A stretch of 64,000 bases of DNA from Bordetella genomosp. 13 (GTDB lineage Bacteria; Pseudomonadota; Gammaproteobacteria; Burkholderiales; Burkholderiaceae_B): contig NZ_VEHL01000011.1 in NCBI RefSeq assembly GCF_007679965.1, positions 156,930-220,929 on the forward strand, read 5' to 3'. Positions 1 to 7,935 of this stretch are shown one piece after another (the first letter of the stretch is position 1; each line of letters starts with the position of its first letter). The position numbers and the translations under genes are program-made. The notes under the pieces were generated by a model, which made no database searches, had not been told where the DNA came from, and saw only the letters and a program-made list of their open reading frames with translations.

Positions 1-795
1 GGGCAGTCGGTCATCATCGAGAACAAGCCCGGCGCGGCGGGCGTCATCGGCGCCGACTTCGTCAGGCGTGCGGAGCCTTCCGGCCATACGCTGCTCTGTA
101 CGGCGAATGGCAGTTTCACCATCGCGCCCCGCATGCTGGCCAAGCGTCCCTTCGCGGCCTCCGATTTCCGGGCGGTCGGGGCGATCGGCTCCACGCCGAT
201 GGTGCTGGCGGCCAGCGCGAAGGGACGGTTCAAGACGTTCGAGCAGCTGCTCGACTTCGCGAAATCGCATCCCGACGAAGTGACCCTCGCGCATCCCGGC
301 AACGGCACCACCAACCACGTCGCGATCCTGCGCCTGCAGGAACTCACGCGTGCGCGTTTCACCATCGTGCCGTACAAGGGTTCGGCGCCGGCGCTCAGTG
401 ACCTGATCGGCGGACAAGTCGACGGCATGGTGGATCAACTGCCCAGTTCCATGCCGCACATCAAGGCGCAAAGGCTGTTGCCGCTGGCGGTAACCAGCAA
501 GGCGATGGCCCCGGACCTTCCATCCGCCAGGCCGATTGCCGAACGGCTCGGCACGGACTTCGACGTCAGCACCGTGACCGGGGTTCTCGCTCCCGCCGGA
601 ACGCCGGCCGAGGTGGTCGAGACGGTCAACCGTGCATTGAATGCCGCGCTGGCCGACGCCGAAGTCATCGGGCGCCTCAAGGACCTCGGCGTGGTTCCCT
701 CGCCAGGCACGAGCACGAAGTTCGGGGACTTCCTGCTGGCCGAAGACCAGATGGCGGAGACGATGTTCCGCCAGGGCCTGTTGAAGGCGGAATGA
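1..795 (+). CDS. Bug/TctC-family tripartite tricarboxylate receptor (5'-truncated by window)
   Basis: Periplasmic solute-binding receptor of the Bug (TctC) family, which captures small carboxylates and related solutes for TTT-type transporters or signalling. The frame is open from base 1 and shows the family's N-lobe signature IIENKPGAAG near the left edge, followed by a middle segment with VPYKGSAPALSDLIGGQVDG and a typical C-terminus. The signal peptide and roughly the first 60-70 residues lie outside the window. Its stop codon overlaps the start of the next gene (ATGA), so it is translationally coupled to the amidohydrolase. The ligand cannot be read from sequence; the neighbours suggest an aromatic- or dicarboxylate-derived acid. 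Confidence 0.93.
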   Translation, partial: GQSVIIENKPGAAGVIGADFVRRAEPSGHTLLCTANGSFTIAPRMLAKRPFAASDFRAVGAIGSTPMVLAASAKGRFKTFEQLLDFAKSHPDEVTLAHPGNGTTNHVAILRLQELTRARFTIVPYKGSAPALSDLIGGQVDGMVDQLPSSMPHIKAQRLLPLAVTSKAMAPDLPSARPIAERLGTDFDVSTVTGVLAPAGTPAEVVETVNRALNAALADAEVIGRLKDLGVVPSPGTSTKFGDFLLAEDQMAETMFRQGLLKAE

Positions 796-1682
796 TGGCC
801 CTGCCCTCGAACGACGCGGCATTGCCGTTCCCGGCGCGGCCCGCACGCACGCCGCCGCGAAATTCCTGCGACTGCCACTGCCACGTCTTCGGGCCGTACG
901 ACACCTTTCCGCTCGAGGCCGAGCGCAGCTATACGCCGCCCGAAGCCTCCGCGCAGCGATACCTGGGCATGCTGGACCAGCTCGGCATGCAGCGTGGCGT
1001 CCTCGTGCAGGCCTCGGCCCATGGCCTGGACAACGCCGCCATGCTGCACGCGCTGGCCGTGGATAGCGACCGCCTGCGCGGCGTCGCCGTCGTGCCCGCG
1101 AATACATCGTTCCACGCATTGAAAACGTTGCGGGACCAGGGCGTCCGCGGCTTGCGGCTGTCCCGCCTGCTGGACGGGAACGGCTCTGCCCGATATCGGA
1201 ACGTCGTCGATATCTCGGCGCTGGATGCGTTGCTGCCCGCGATGCGCCAGCTCGATCTGCACGCGCAACTGTGGATCACGCTGGACCAGTTGCCACGGCT
1301 GGCTCCGGTGATCCGCACCGCTGGAATCCCATTCGTCATCGACCACATGGGGCGATCCGAGCCCATCAATGGCGTCGCCGATCCGCATTTCGCCCTGATG
1401 TGCGAACTCGTCGCGGAAGGACATCTATGGGTGAAGCTCACGCCTTACCGTCCGTCGCAGCGGCCGCCCGGATACGAGGACGTCCGGCCGCTGCACGAGC
1501 ATCTGGTGCGCATCAATCCGCAGCGCCTGCTGTGGGGAAGCGACTGGCCGCACATCAATCTTGCCGCACCGCCCGACGCCGGGCGGCTGCTGGACCTCTT
1601 CTTCGACTGGACCGCCGACGCGCGCGCGCGCCAGGCGATCCTGGTCGACAACCCGGCCGCGCTGTACGGATTTCCCGGCTGA
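792..1682 (+). CDS. amidohydrolase, 2-pyrone-4,6-dicarboxylate lactonase-like
   Basis: TIM-barrel amidohydrolase of 296 residues resembling the LigI/PDC-hydrolase branch, which opens lactones of dicarboxylic acids in the protocatechuate 4,5-cleavage pathway. Visible metal-site motifs are CDCHCHVFG (His29 and His31), FVIDHMGR in the middle, and GSDWPH near the C-terminus, the Asp of which is the usual catalytic base. The start overlaps the upstream receptor stop as ATGA, so the two form an operon. Substrate is inferred from family only; other members hydrolyse different lactones or amides. Confidence 0.88.
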   Translation: MMALPSNDAALPFPARPARTPPRNSCDCHCHVFGPYDTFPLEAERSYTPPEASAQRYLGMLDQLGMQRGVLVQASAHGLDNAAMLHALAVDSDRLRGVAVVPANTSFHALKTLRDQGVRGLRLSRLLDGNGSARYRNVVDISALDALLPAMRQLDLHAQLWITLDQLPRLAPVIRTAGIPFVIDHMGRSEPINGVADPHFALMCELVAEGHLWVKLTPYRPSQRPPGYEDVRPLHEHLVRINPQRLLWGSDWPHINLAAPPDAGRLLDLFFDWTADARARQAILVDNPAALYGFPG

Positions 1683-1723
1683 GGCCGTGCTTCACACAAG
1701 ACTCATCATTCGTAGAGAAAGCC

Positions 1724-2644
1724 ATGACTCAAGAAACCATCGTCATCACCGAAGAGAAAATCCACCCGGACGCCGTTGCGTTGCTGAAGGACTACCGACT
1801 CTGCTACACGGGAGCGCGATTCTCGCAGGAGGACCTGGTCGCGCTCGTCGAGCGTGAGCAGCCCGTCGCCATCCTGTCCCGCTATGGAAAGATCAACGAG
1901 CAGGTACAGTCCGCGTCGCGCAAGTTGAAGGTCATCGGAAGACATGGCGTAGGCATGGACGCGATCGACCAGGAAGCCGCCAGGCGGCTCGGCGTCAAGG
2001 CCATCGCCGCCACCGGATCGAACAGCCAGGCCGTCGCGGAACTCGCGCTGGGCCTCATCCTCGCCTGCGCCCGGCGCATCAGCTGGCTGGATTCGCGCAT
2101 GCACGAAGGGCATTGGGACAAGCAGAGCTACGTCGGCTTCGAATTGTCCGGCGCAACCCTGGGAGTGGTCGGCTGCGGATCCATCGGCGGCCGGGTGGTT
2201 CGTTTCGCCCAGGCCATCGGCATGCGCGTCCTGGTCAACGACCCCTATCTCGAGGCCCATCGGTTGCCCGACGGCGCGACGAAAGTGGAATTGGAGGAAC
2301 TGCTGGCGTCCAGCGACGTGGTTTCGCTGCATTGCCCGCTGGACCACTCGACCCGCAATCTGCTGGACGCGCGGCGGCTGGGCCTGCTGCGCAAGGGCGC
2401 CATCGTCATCAATACCGCCCGCGCCGGCATGATCGACGAGGACGCCATGCGCGAGAAGCTGCATGCGGGCGATCTCCACCTGGGCCTGGACTGCTTCGTC
2501 AACGAGCCCATCACCGCCGAATCGCCGTGGACGGACACGCCCAACGCCATACTGACCCCGCACATCGGGGGCACGACCAACGGCGGCCTGCGGGGCATGG
2601 CCGTGGGCGCGGCGAAGAACATTCTTTCCGTCCTCCAGGGCTGA
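1724..2644 (+). CDS. D-isomer-specific 2-hydroxyacid dehydrogenase
   Basis: NAD-dependent dehydrogenase of 306 residues in the D-3-phosphoglycerate dehydrogenase-like superfamily, interconverting 2-hydroxy and 2-oxo acids. Seen in order: an N-terminal substrate domain, the Rossmann motif LGVVGCGSIGG, the INTARAGMIDE segment with the substrate-binding Arg, the FVNEPI acidic residue, and the catalytic His in LTPHIGG. The start at 1724 was chosen over an upstream in-frame ATG because the protein begins there with the normal family N-terminus (MTQETIVITEEKIHP) and the extension would lie inside the previous gene. It is too short for biosynthetic SerA and lacks the ACT domain, so a catabolic hydroxyacid is more likely than serine synthesis. 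Confidence 0.9.
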   Translation: MTQETIVITEEKIHPDAVALLKDYRLCYTGARFSQEDLVALVEREQPVAILSRYGKINEQVQSASRKLKVIGRHGVGMDAIDQEAARRLGVKAIAATGSNSQAVAELALGLILACARRISWLDSRMHEGHWDKQSYVGFELSGATLGVVGCGSIGGRVVRFAQAIGMRVLVNDPYLEAHRLPDGATKVELEELLASSDVVSLHCPLDHSTRNLLDARRLGLLRKGAIVINTARAGMIDEDAMREKLHAGDLHLGLDCFVNEPITAESPWTDTPNAILTPHIGGTTNGGLRGMAVGAAKNILSVLQG

Positions 2645-2719
2645 CGTCCTGGGCAACCCTTTCCATCCACAAGAATGTGCCTCGGACATCGAGGCACGGA
2701 TCATTACCACGGAGACTAC

Positions 2720-3679
2720 ATGCGCCGCTTCCTGATGTACTGCCTGATGCTTTGCGCCAGCGCGCTGCCTGCCGCGCAGGCGGAGGATTTCCCTTCGCGC
2801 CCCCTGCGGCTGATCGTTCCCTACACGGCCGGCGGAGCCCTGGACAATATCGCCCGCATACTGGCCGAGGGCCTGGGCAAGAACCTGGGCCGATCGGTCG
2901 TGGTGGAGAACCGCCCCGGCGGCAACAACCTGATCGCCACCCGCGCGCTGCAAAGCAGCGACCCGGACGGCTATACGTTGATGCTGACGACCAACGGCAC
3001 GATGTCGATCGCGCCGGTGCTGTATGCCAATACGCCGTATGATCCGCTGACCGACTTCTCCCACATCGGGCTGGTGTCCAGCTATCCGTACATCCTGGTC
3101 AGCAAGGCCGGGGCCTTCGCCGATTTCGCGACGGTGCTGAAGAAGGCTGCCGCCGATCCGGAGAGCATCTCGATGGCCTACACGGGACACGTGAAATCGC
3201 TGTCCGTCGACTGGCTGGGCGTGCTGACCAAGTCGAAGATCCTGAAGGTGCCCTACAAAGGCGACAACGACGCGATCAGCGACCTGGCCGGAGGCCGCGT
3301 CGACATCGCGATGATCGGCCCGTCGGTGGTGATGCCGCTGGTCCAGGAGAAAAAACTCGACGCACTGGCCGTGACCTCGAACAAGAGGCTGCCCGCCCTG
3401 GCGCAGGTCCCCACCGTGGCCGAGTCCGTCACGGGGTTCAATGTGGACGTGTGGACGGGGCTGGTGAGCAACCGGAAAGTGCCCGAAGCGAGGCTGGAGA
3501 TCCTGAGGAACGCGCTGACCAGGACGCTCGAGGATCGGGACTTCCAGGCGCGCCTGAGCCAGACCGGCGACACCGTGCTCATCGGAGCCGGTCCGAAATT
3601 CCGCCAGCGCATCTCCGATGACCTGGCGCTGTGGCGAAACGTGATGAAGGAGGCGAACATCAGCCCGATCACCCAGTAG
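2720..3679 (+). CDS. Bug/TctC-family periplasmic receptor
   Basis: Complete Bug receptor, 319 residues, with a signal peptide (hydrophobic core, cleavage after the AQA at about residue 21). The mature protein starts EDFPSRPLRLIVPYTAGG, the classical Bug N-terminus, and carries VVENRPGGNN and VPYKGDNDAISDLAGGRVD. The start at 2720 has GGAG six bases upstream. It follows the dehydrogenase by about 75 bp on the same strand and probably ends the operon that starts left of the window. Ligand unknown. Confidence 0.93.
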   Translation: MRRFLMYCLMLCASALPAAQAEDFPSRPLRLIVPYTAGGALDNIARILAEGLGKNLGRSVVVENRPGGNNLIATRALQSSDPDGYTLMLTTNGTMSIAPVLYANTPYDPLTDFSHIGLVSSYPYILVSKAGAFADFATVLKKAAADPESISMAYTGHVKSLSVDWLGVLTKSKILKVPYKGDNDAISDLAGGRVDIAMIGPSVVMPLVQEKKLDALAVTSNKRLPALAQVPTVAESVTGFNVDVWTGLVSNRKVPEARLEILRNALTRTLEDRDFQARLSQTGDTVLIGAGPKFRQRISDDLALWRNVMKEANISPITQ

Positions 3680-3734
3680 TCTCCACACTCGTCTGCGGCG
3701 CATTGCGCCGACGCTGCACCGCGGCGCCGATCTC

Positions 3735-3776
3735 CAAAGTTCAAAAGCATCAGGACGTTATAATTTTGATACTTTG
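3735..3776. promoter_or_regulatory. inverted repeat upstream of the IclR gene
   Basis: CAAAGTTCAAAA at 3735-3746 is repeated in inverted form at 3764-3776 (reverse complement CAAAGTATCAAAA), one base longer, with a 17-bp AT-rich middle. It lies 16-57 bp before the IclR start, where autoregulatory IclR operators usually sit. The role is inferred from position and symmetry only. Confidence 0.4.
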
Positions 3777-3791
3777 CTCAGGAGACAGAAC

Positions 3792-4607
3792 ATGGCCAAG
3801 GCCGCAGTGGATCGATCGGTAAGCGCCGTAGACCGCACACTTTCGATCCTCGACGCCTTCGTCGGCGGGGACGGCGTCCGATCGCTGTCGGAACTGGAAG
3901 AAGCCACGGGCCTGTTCAAGAGCGTTATCTTCCGCTACATGCTCTCGTTCGAGCGGCTCGGATACGTGATCAAGCGCAGCGACGGGCGCTACCAGCTCGG
4001 GTCGCAGGTGCTGCGGCTGGGACGCGCGTTCGAACGCGCCTTCGACATGTCGCAATACGTGCTGCCGGTGCTGCGCACGCTGACCGAGCAGACTCGCGAG
4101 ACCTCATCGTTCTACGTGTTGGAGAACGACATGCGTCTTTGCCTGTACCGTATCGACTCGCCATCGCTGCTGCGCGTGACGATCCATCCCGGCAGCCGCC
4201 TGCCCCTGGATGAGACCGCCACGGGCCAGGTGCTGTCGCGGTTCGGCCATCCGGCTCGGCGCAGGCAGCAGGCCGATCCCTCGGGTTACCTGCGCACATC
4301 GCGCAACATCACGGGCAGCGGCGATCCGGATCACGTGGCCTCCATGTCGGTCCCCATCTTCGGCCTGGACAACGAACTGATCGGGGCTCTCACGGTGTCA
4401 GGGCCCACGTCGCGCTTCGATCCCGATACCGATGACTCCGCCCGTGCCGCGCTGGCCAATGCCGCGATGAGCCTGAGCCGCAGCGTGGGCGGCAAGAACG
4501 CCTACCCCGAAGGCGAAGGCTGGTACGGCGCCCACGACACGACGGGCGCACCCGCCGAACCGCTTCGACAGCGCCGTGCCCCCGCGCGCAAGAAGGCGAC
4601 GGCCTAG
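3792..4607 (+). CDS. IclR-family transcriptional regulator
   Basis: DNA-binding regulator of 271 residues. The N-terminal winged helix covers about residues 8-65 (SAVDRTLSILDAFV... SLSELEEATGLFKSVIFRYML), followed by the IclR effector-binding domain (SQYVLPVLRTLTEQTRETSSFYVLEND...). The start at 3792 has GGAGAC seven bases upstream, better placed than the in-frame ATG at 3774. IclR proteins usually control adjacent catabolic operons in response to an aromatic or short-chain acid. Its stop overlaps the stop of the convergent MFS gene by three bases. The C-terminal 40 residues are basic and Ala/Pro-rich and may be disordered. Confidence 0.93.
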   Translation: MAKAAVDRSVSAVDRTLSILDAFVGGDGVRSLSELEEATGLFKSVIFRYMLSFERLGYVIKRSDGRYQLGSQVLRLGRAFERAFDMSQYVLPVLRTLTEQTRETSSFYVLENDMRLCLYRIDSPSLLRVTIHPGSRLPLDETATGQVLSRFGHPARRRQQADPSGYLRTSRNITGSGDPDHVASMSVPIFGLDNELIGALTVSGPTSRFDPDTDDSARAALANAAMSLSRSVGGKNAYPEGEGWYGAHDTTGAPAEPLRQRRAPARKKATA

Positions 4608-5974
4608 TTGTCCGAGCCCGCCCGCAGGCGGGACGCGCTGACCAGCGCGGCCAACAACGCGAAACCCGCTGCGGCGTAGACGCATGCCAATGCCCCCGCG
4701 GAGCCGAATCGGTGCAACAGGTACGCTACCAAGGCCGCGCCCGCCGATTGGCCCAGCAGACGCGCGGTCCCCAACATCCCGCTGGCTGCGCCGCTGCGCG
4801 TTTGGGGCGCCGCCCCGATCATGGCGCGGTTGTTGGCCGGCTGGAACAGGCCGAAGCCGAATCCGCAAAGCGCCATGCACGTCAGTACGCTGCCGAGAGA
4901 CGTCGCGGCGGGCAGCGCCGCCAGGACGGCCATGCCCGCGCAAAGCAGCGACATGCCGATGGCGCCCAGCACCCCGGCGGGATAGCGGTCCGCCAGCCGG
5001 CCGGCCAGGCTGGCCGTGCACGCCAGCGTCAAGGGCCATGGCGAAAGCATCAAGCCCGCGTCGACCGCATCGAAGCCCAGCCCCAGCTGGAAGTAGAACG
5101 GCAGCCCGATGAACGCCACCATTTGCGCCCCGAACGAGCACAGCGAGGTCAGCACGGAAAGCCTGAAAATGGGAATGCGCAAGAGGTCGAGCGGCAACAG
5201 GGGCGCGGGGTCATGCCTCAGTCGCCGAACGAGTGCCCAACCTCCGATCAGGGCCACCGCCAGCGGCGCAGCCACCATGGCGGGCGCCAGCCCATGCGAC
5301 AGGTTCACCAGGGTCAGCATGGCCCCGCCGAACGTGGCCGCGCTGAATACGGCACTTGGCCAGTCGACCCGGACGTCTCGCTGGTGACTGTACGGCAACG
5401 ATCGCCATCCCAAGCCGGCCGCGGCCATGCCGACGGGCGCGCCGATGGCGAACAGCCAATGCCAAGTGCCCACGGAAAGAATGAAACTGGCCACGATGGG
5501 CGCCGCGGTCGACGCCAGCGCCGCGATGGTGGCGTTCATGCCGATGGCTCGCCCGAATTGCTCTTTGGGCACGGCGTAGCGCAGAAGGGCCAGGTTCACG
5601 CTGAGCACGCCCGCCGCCGCCAGGCCCTGCAGGGCTCTCGCCAGCGTCAGGCACTCCAGATTCGGCGCCGTCGCACTGAGCACGGCCGAGACGGCAAAGA
5701 GGCAGAGCCCCGCCAGGTAGACTCTTCTATAGCCGACGATCTCGCCCAGCGCGGCGAAAGGCAGCAAGGCCATCACGACCGCCAACTGGTAGGCATTGAC
5801 GACCCAGACCGACGAAGCGGCATCCACGCCGAAATCCTTGGCGATGCTGGGCAGGGCGACCGCCGCGATGACGCCATCCATGATGGCCATTGCGATACCC
5901 AGGGCGCTGGTCAGCAGCGCCTTCTTCCTGCGCGCTCCGGTCAGGCCGCCGGGCGCGATGCTGCTTGGTTCCAT
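4604..5974 (-). CDS. MFS transporter, DHA2-like drug/metabolite exporter
   Basis: Integral membrane protein of 456 residues with 12-14 hydrophobic segments and DHA2-type features: the first helix motif MAIMDGVIAAVALPSIA and the A-like loop GEIVGYRRVYLAG. Such proteins export drugs or metabolites with protons. It is divergent from the RraA-like gene and shares its intergenic operator palindrome, which suggests that it moves a substrate or toxic intermediate of this cluster. The 3' end overlaps the iclR stop. Confidence 0.9.
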   Translation of the reverse strand: MEPSSIAPGGLTGARRKKALLTSALGIAMAIMDGVIAAVALPSIAKDFGVDAASSVWVVNAYQLAVVMALLPFAALGEIVGYRRVYLAGLCLFAVSAVLSATAPNLECLTLARALQGLAAAGVLSVNLALLRYAVPKEQFGRAIGMNATIAALASTAAPIVASFILSVGTWHWLFAIGAPVGMAAAGLGWRSLPYSHQRDVRVDWPSAVFSAATFGGAMLTLVNLSHGLAPAMVAAPLAVALIGGWALVRRLRHDPAPLLPLDLLRIPIFRLSVLTSLCSFGAQMVAFIGLPFYFQLGLGFDAVDAGLMLSPWPLTLACTASLAGRLADRYPAGVLGAIGMSLLCAGMAVLAALPAATSLGSVLTCMALCGFGFGLFQPANNRAMIGAAPQTRSGAASGMLGTARLLGQSAGAALVAYLLHRFGSAGALACVYAAAGFALLAALVSASRLRAGSDN

Positions 5975-6035
5975 AGCTGGGATTCTAAGCCTTGAACAAT
6001 CGCCGTGCGCCTAGGCAGGACGGCCATGTGACGAT

Positions 6036-6054
6036 ATCATAACTACGTTATGTT
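6036..6054. promoter_or_regulatory. operator-like palindrome between MFS and RraA-like genes
   Basis: The core is CATAAC-TAC-GTTATG, a perfect 6+6 dyad at 6038-6052, flanked so that the 19 bases match the site at 7851-7869 (consensus ATCATAAC-N3-RTTATGWT). It lies about 60 bp before the MFS start and about 35 bp before the RraA-like start, a position suited to repressing both divergent promoters. The binding protein is not known; the linked IclR is one candidate, a GntR-type protein encoded elsewhere another. Confidence 0.6.
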
Positions 6055-6087
6055 TTATTGCCACCAGGCCCAGAGGAGTACAGATAT

Positions 6088-6762
6088 ATGTCCAGCAATG
6101 CACACCCCGCCATCCGCACCGACTTCGAGCGCGTGCCGCCCGAACTGGTGACCCGCGCCAAGGCGTACCAGGCGGCGATCTTCTCCGATGTCGCCGGACG
6201 CCGCGGGGCGCTGGATGGCCGCATCCGCGCCCTGGGCGCGCACATGAAGATCTGCGGCCCGGCGTTCACCGTCGAAGTACGGCCAGGCGACAACCTGATG
6301 TTCCACGCAGCCCTGGCCAACGCACGGCCGGGCGACGTCATCGTCGTCGACGGGAAAGCAGACCGCACCGTGGCGCTGTGCGGCGCGCTGATGAGCGCAC
6401 AGGCCAGGGCCGCCGGCATCGCCGGCTTCGTCGTCGACGCCGCCGTGCGCGACTCCGACGAACTGGCGGGGGGCGACTTTCCGATCTTCTCGGTGGGCAC
6501 GAATCCCAATGGCCCTACCAAGGGGCTGGGCGGCCGGGTGAATTGGCCCATCTCCGCGGGCGGCGTGGCCATCGACCCGGGCGACCTCATCCTGGGGGAT
6601 GCGGACGGCGTCGTGGCGATTCCCCGTGAACAGGTCGAGGCGTTGCTCGATCTGGCCGAAAAGAAGGTGCAGGCCGAGGCAAAGCGCATGCGCGAAATCA
6701 GCGAAGGCAAGCTGAAGGCGCCGTGGCTGGAAGACGCGCTGAAGGCCGCCGGGGTGATCTGA
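6088..6762 (+). CDS. RraA/HMG-aldolase-family protein
   Basis: Protein of 224 residues in the RraA-like superfamily, which includes class II 4-hydroxy-4-methyl-2-oxoglutarate/4-carboxy-4-hydroxy-2-oxoadipate aldolases that yield pyruvate plus a 2-oxo acid. Seen: GDVIVVDGKADRT, the metal/substrate-site segment GFVVDAAVRDSDEL, and ISAGGVAIDPGDLILGDADGVVAIP, all typical. The start at 6088 is preceded by AGGAG. Enzymatic members need the Arg-Asp pair present here in AVRD. Together with the LigI-like amidohydrolase it suggests the lower part of a meta-cleavage pathway. Confidence 0.88.
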   Translation: MSSNAHPAIRTDFERVPPELVTRAKAYQAAIFSDVAGRRGALDGRIRALGAHMKICGPAFTVEVRPGDNLMFHAALANARPGDVIVVDGKADRTVALCGALMSAQARAAGIAGFVVDAAVRDSDELAGGDFPIFSVGTNPNGPTKGLGGRVNWPISAGGVAIDPGDLILGDADGVVAIPREQVEALLDLAEKKVQAEAKRMREISEGKLKAPWLEDALKAAGVI

Positions 6763-6808
6763 GGCCAGCGGCGGGACGCCCATCCCAAGGCAGGGATGGG
6801 CTTTGGCC

Positions 6809-7777
6809 CTATTCGAACTTGATGTGCTTGACGGTCTCGCCCCAGCGCTGCCTGTCCTTGACCAGGAACGCCTGGAACTCCTCGGGCGTGCTGCCGACGA
6901 TGGGCATGCCGTCCGCCTCGAAGCGCTGGCGGATGTCCGGGTCGGACAGCGCCTTCAGAACGGCCTGACGCAGAGTCGCGACGCGATCTTTCGGCACCCC
7001 CGGCGAGGTACACAGGCCAGCCCAAGGGGTCGGATCGAAATCGGCCAGCCCCGCCTCTTGCGTCGTCGGCACGTCAGGCAAAGCCGCCAGGCGCTGCGGA
7101 CCCGCAACCGCCACCGCGCGGACCCCGCCCGCCTTGATCTGCGGCATGGCACTGGCCAGTTGGTCGAACATCAGCGACACCCGTCCGGCCACGAGGTCGG
7201 TCATGGCCTGTCCCGCCCCCTTGTAGGGGACGTGCGGAATCTGGATCCCGGCACGCTGCACGAGCATTTCTCCGGCGAGGTGCGAGGCCGTGCCGTTGCC
7301 CGAGGACGCGAAGTTCAGCTCGCCCGGATGCGCCTTGGCGTAGCTGACCAGCTCCGGAAACGTCTTGGCCGGGCTGCTCCTGTTGACCAGCACGATGTAG
7401 GGCGTATTGGCGATCACGGTGACCGGCGTGAGCTGGCTCGCGTCGAAAGGCGCGGGCTGCGGCAGGAAGGGCTGGATGGAAAAAAGCCCCGTCGTACACA
7501 ACAGCGCCGTCTGTCCATCGGGCTCGGCCTTGCGGACCGCCTCCGCGGCGATCGCGCCGCCCGCGCCCGGTCGGTTCTCGATGATCACCGGCTGGCCCAG
7601 AGCGGCCTCCATCTTCGGCGCCAGCACGCGCGCGATGATATCGGTGGAGCCTCCTGCCGCGAAGCCCACCACCAGCCGCAGGGGCTTGTCGGGAAAGGCG
7701 GCCGAGGCTGGCGCGGGGGCCAAGGCGCCCAGCGAAACGCCCAGGGCGGCGGCCAATCCAAGTTTTCTTGCAATCAT
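6809..7777 (-). CDS. Bug/TctC-family periplasmic receptor
   Basis: Third Bug receptor in the cluster, 322 residues from the start at 7777, which is preceded by a GGAGAAGGGAA ribosome site. A signal peptide with likely cleavage after ASA (about residue 26) precedes AFPDKPLRLVVGFAAGG; the IIENRPGAGG and HVPYKGAGQAMTDLVAGRV motifs follow. It is divergent from the aminotransferase gene and shares the palindrome at 7851-7869 with it. The longer in-frame extension upstream crosses that palindrome and lacks a better ribosome site. Confidence 0.93.
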   Translation of the reverse strand: MIARKLGLAAALGVSLGALAPAPASAAFPDKPLRLVVGFAAGGSTDIIARVLAPKMEAALGQPVIIENRPGAGGAIAAEAVRKAEPDGQTALLCTTGLFSIQPFLPQPAPFDASQLTPVTVIANTPYIVLVNRSSPAKTFPELVSYAKAHPGELNFASSGNGTASHLAGEMLVQRAGIQIPHVPYKGAGQAMTDLVAGRVSLMFDQLASAMPQIKAGGVRAVAVAGPQRLAALPDVPTTQEAGLADFDPTPWAGLCTSPGVPKDRVATLRQAVLKALSDPDIRQRFEADGMPIVGSTPEEFQAFLVKDRQRWGETVKHIKFE

Positions 7778-7850
7778 GATGTTCCCTTCTCCGGGATCCG
7801 TTGTGCATTCCGCATGCGCGGCCCGATTCCGTTTTGGCGCTCGGTGATTT

Positions 7851-7869
7851 ATCATAACCTCATTATGAT
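7851..7869. promoter_or_regulatory. operator-like palindrome between Bug receptor and aminotransferase
   Basis: ATCATAACCTCATTATGAT is a perfect 7+7 dyad with a 5-base centre, and the same motif occurs at 6036-6054. It sits 74 bp before the Bug start and 67 bp before the aminotransferase start. Recurrence of one palindrome in two divergent intergenic regions of a single cluster is good evidence for a shared regulator. Confidence 0.62.
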
Positions 7870-7935
7870 TTACCGACAGCTAGCGTTTTCCTCTATCCAG
7901 GGCCCTGCGAAGCCCTGCCCATCCGGACGTCCATC

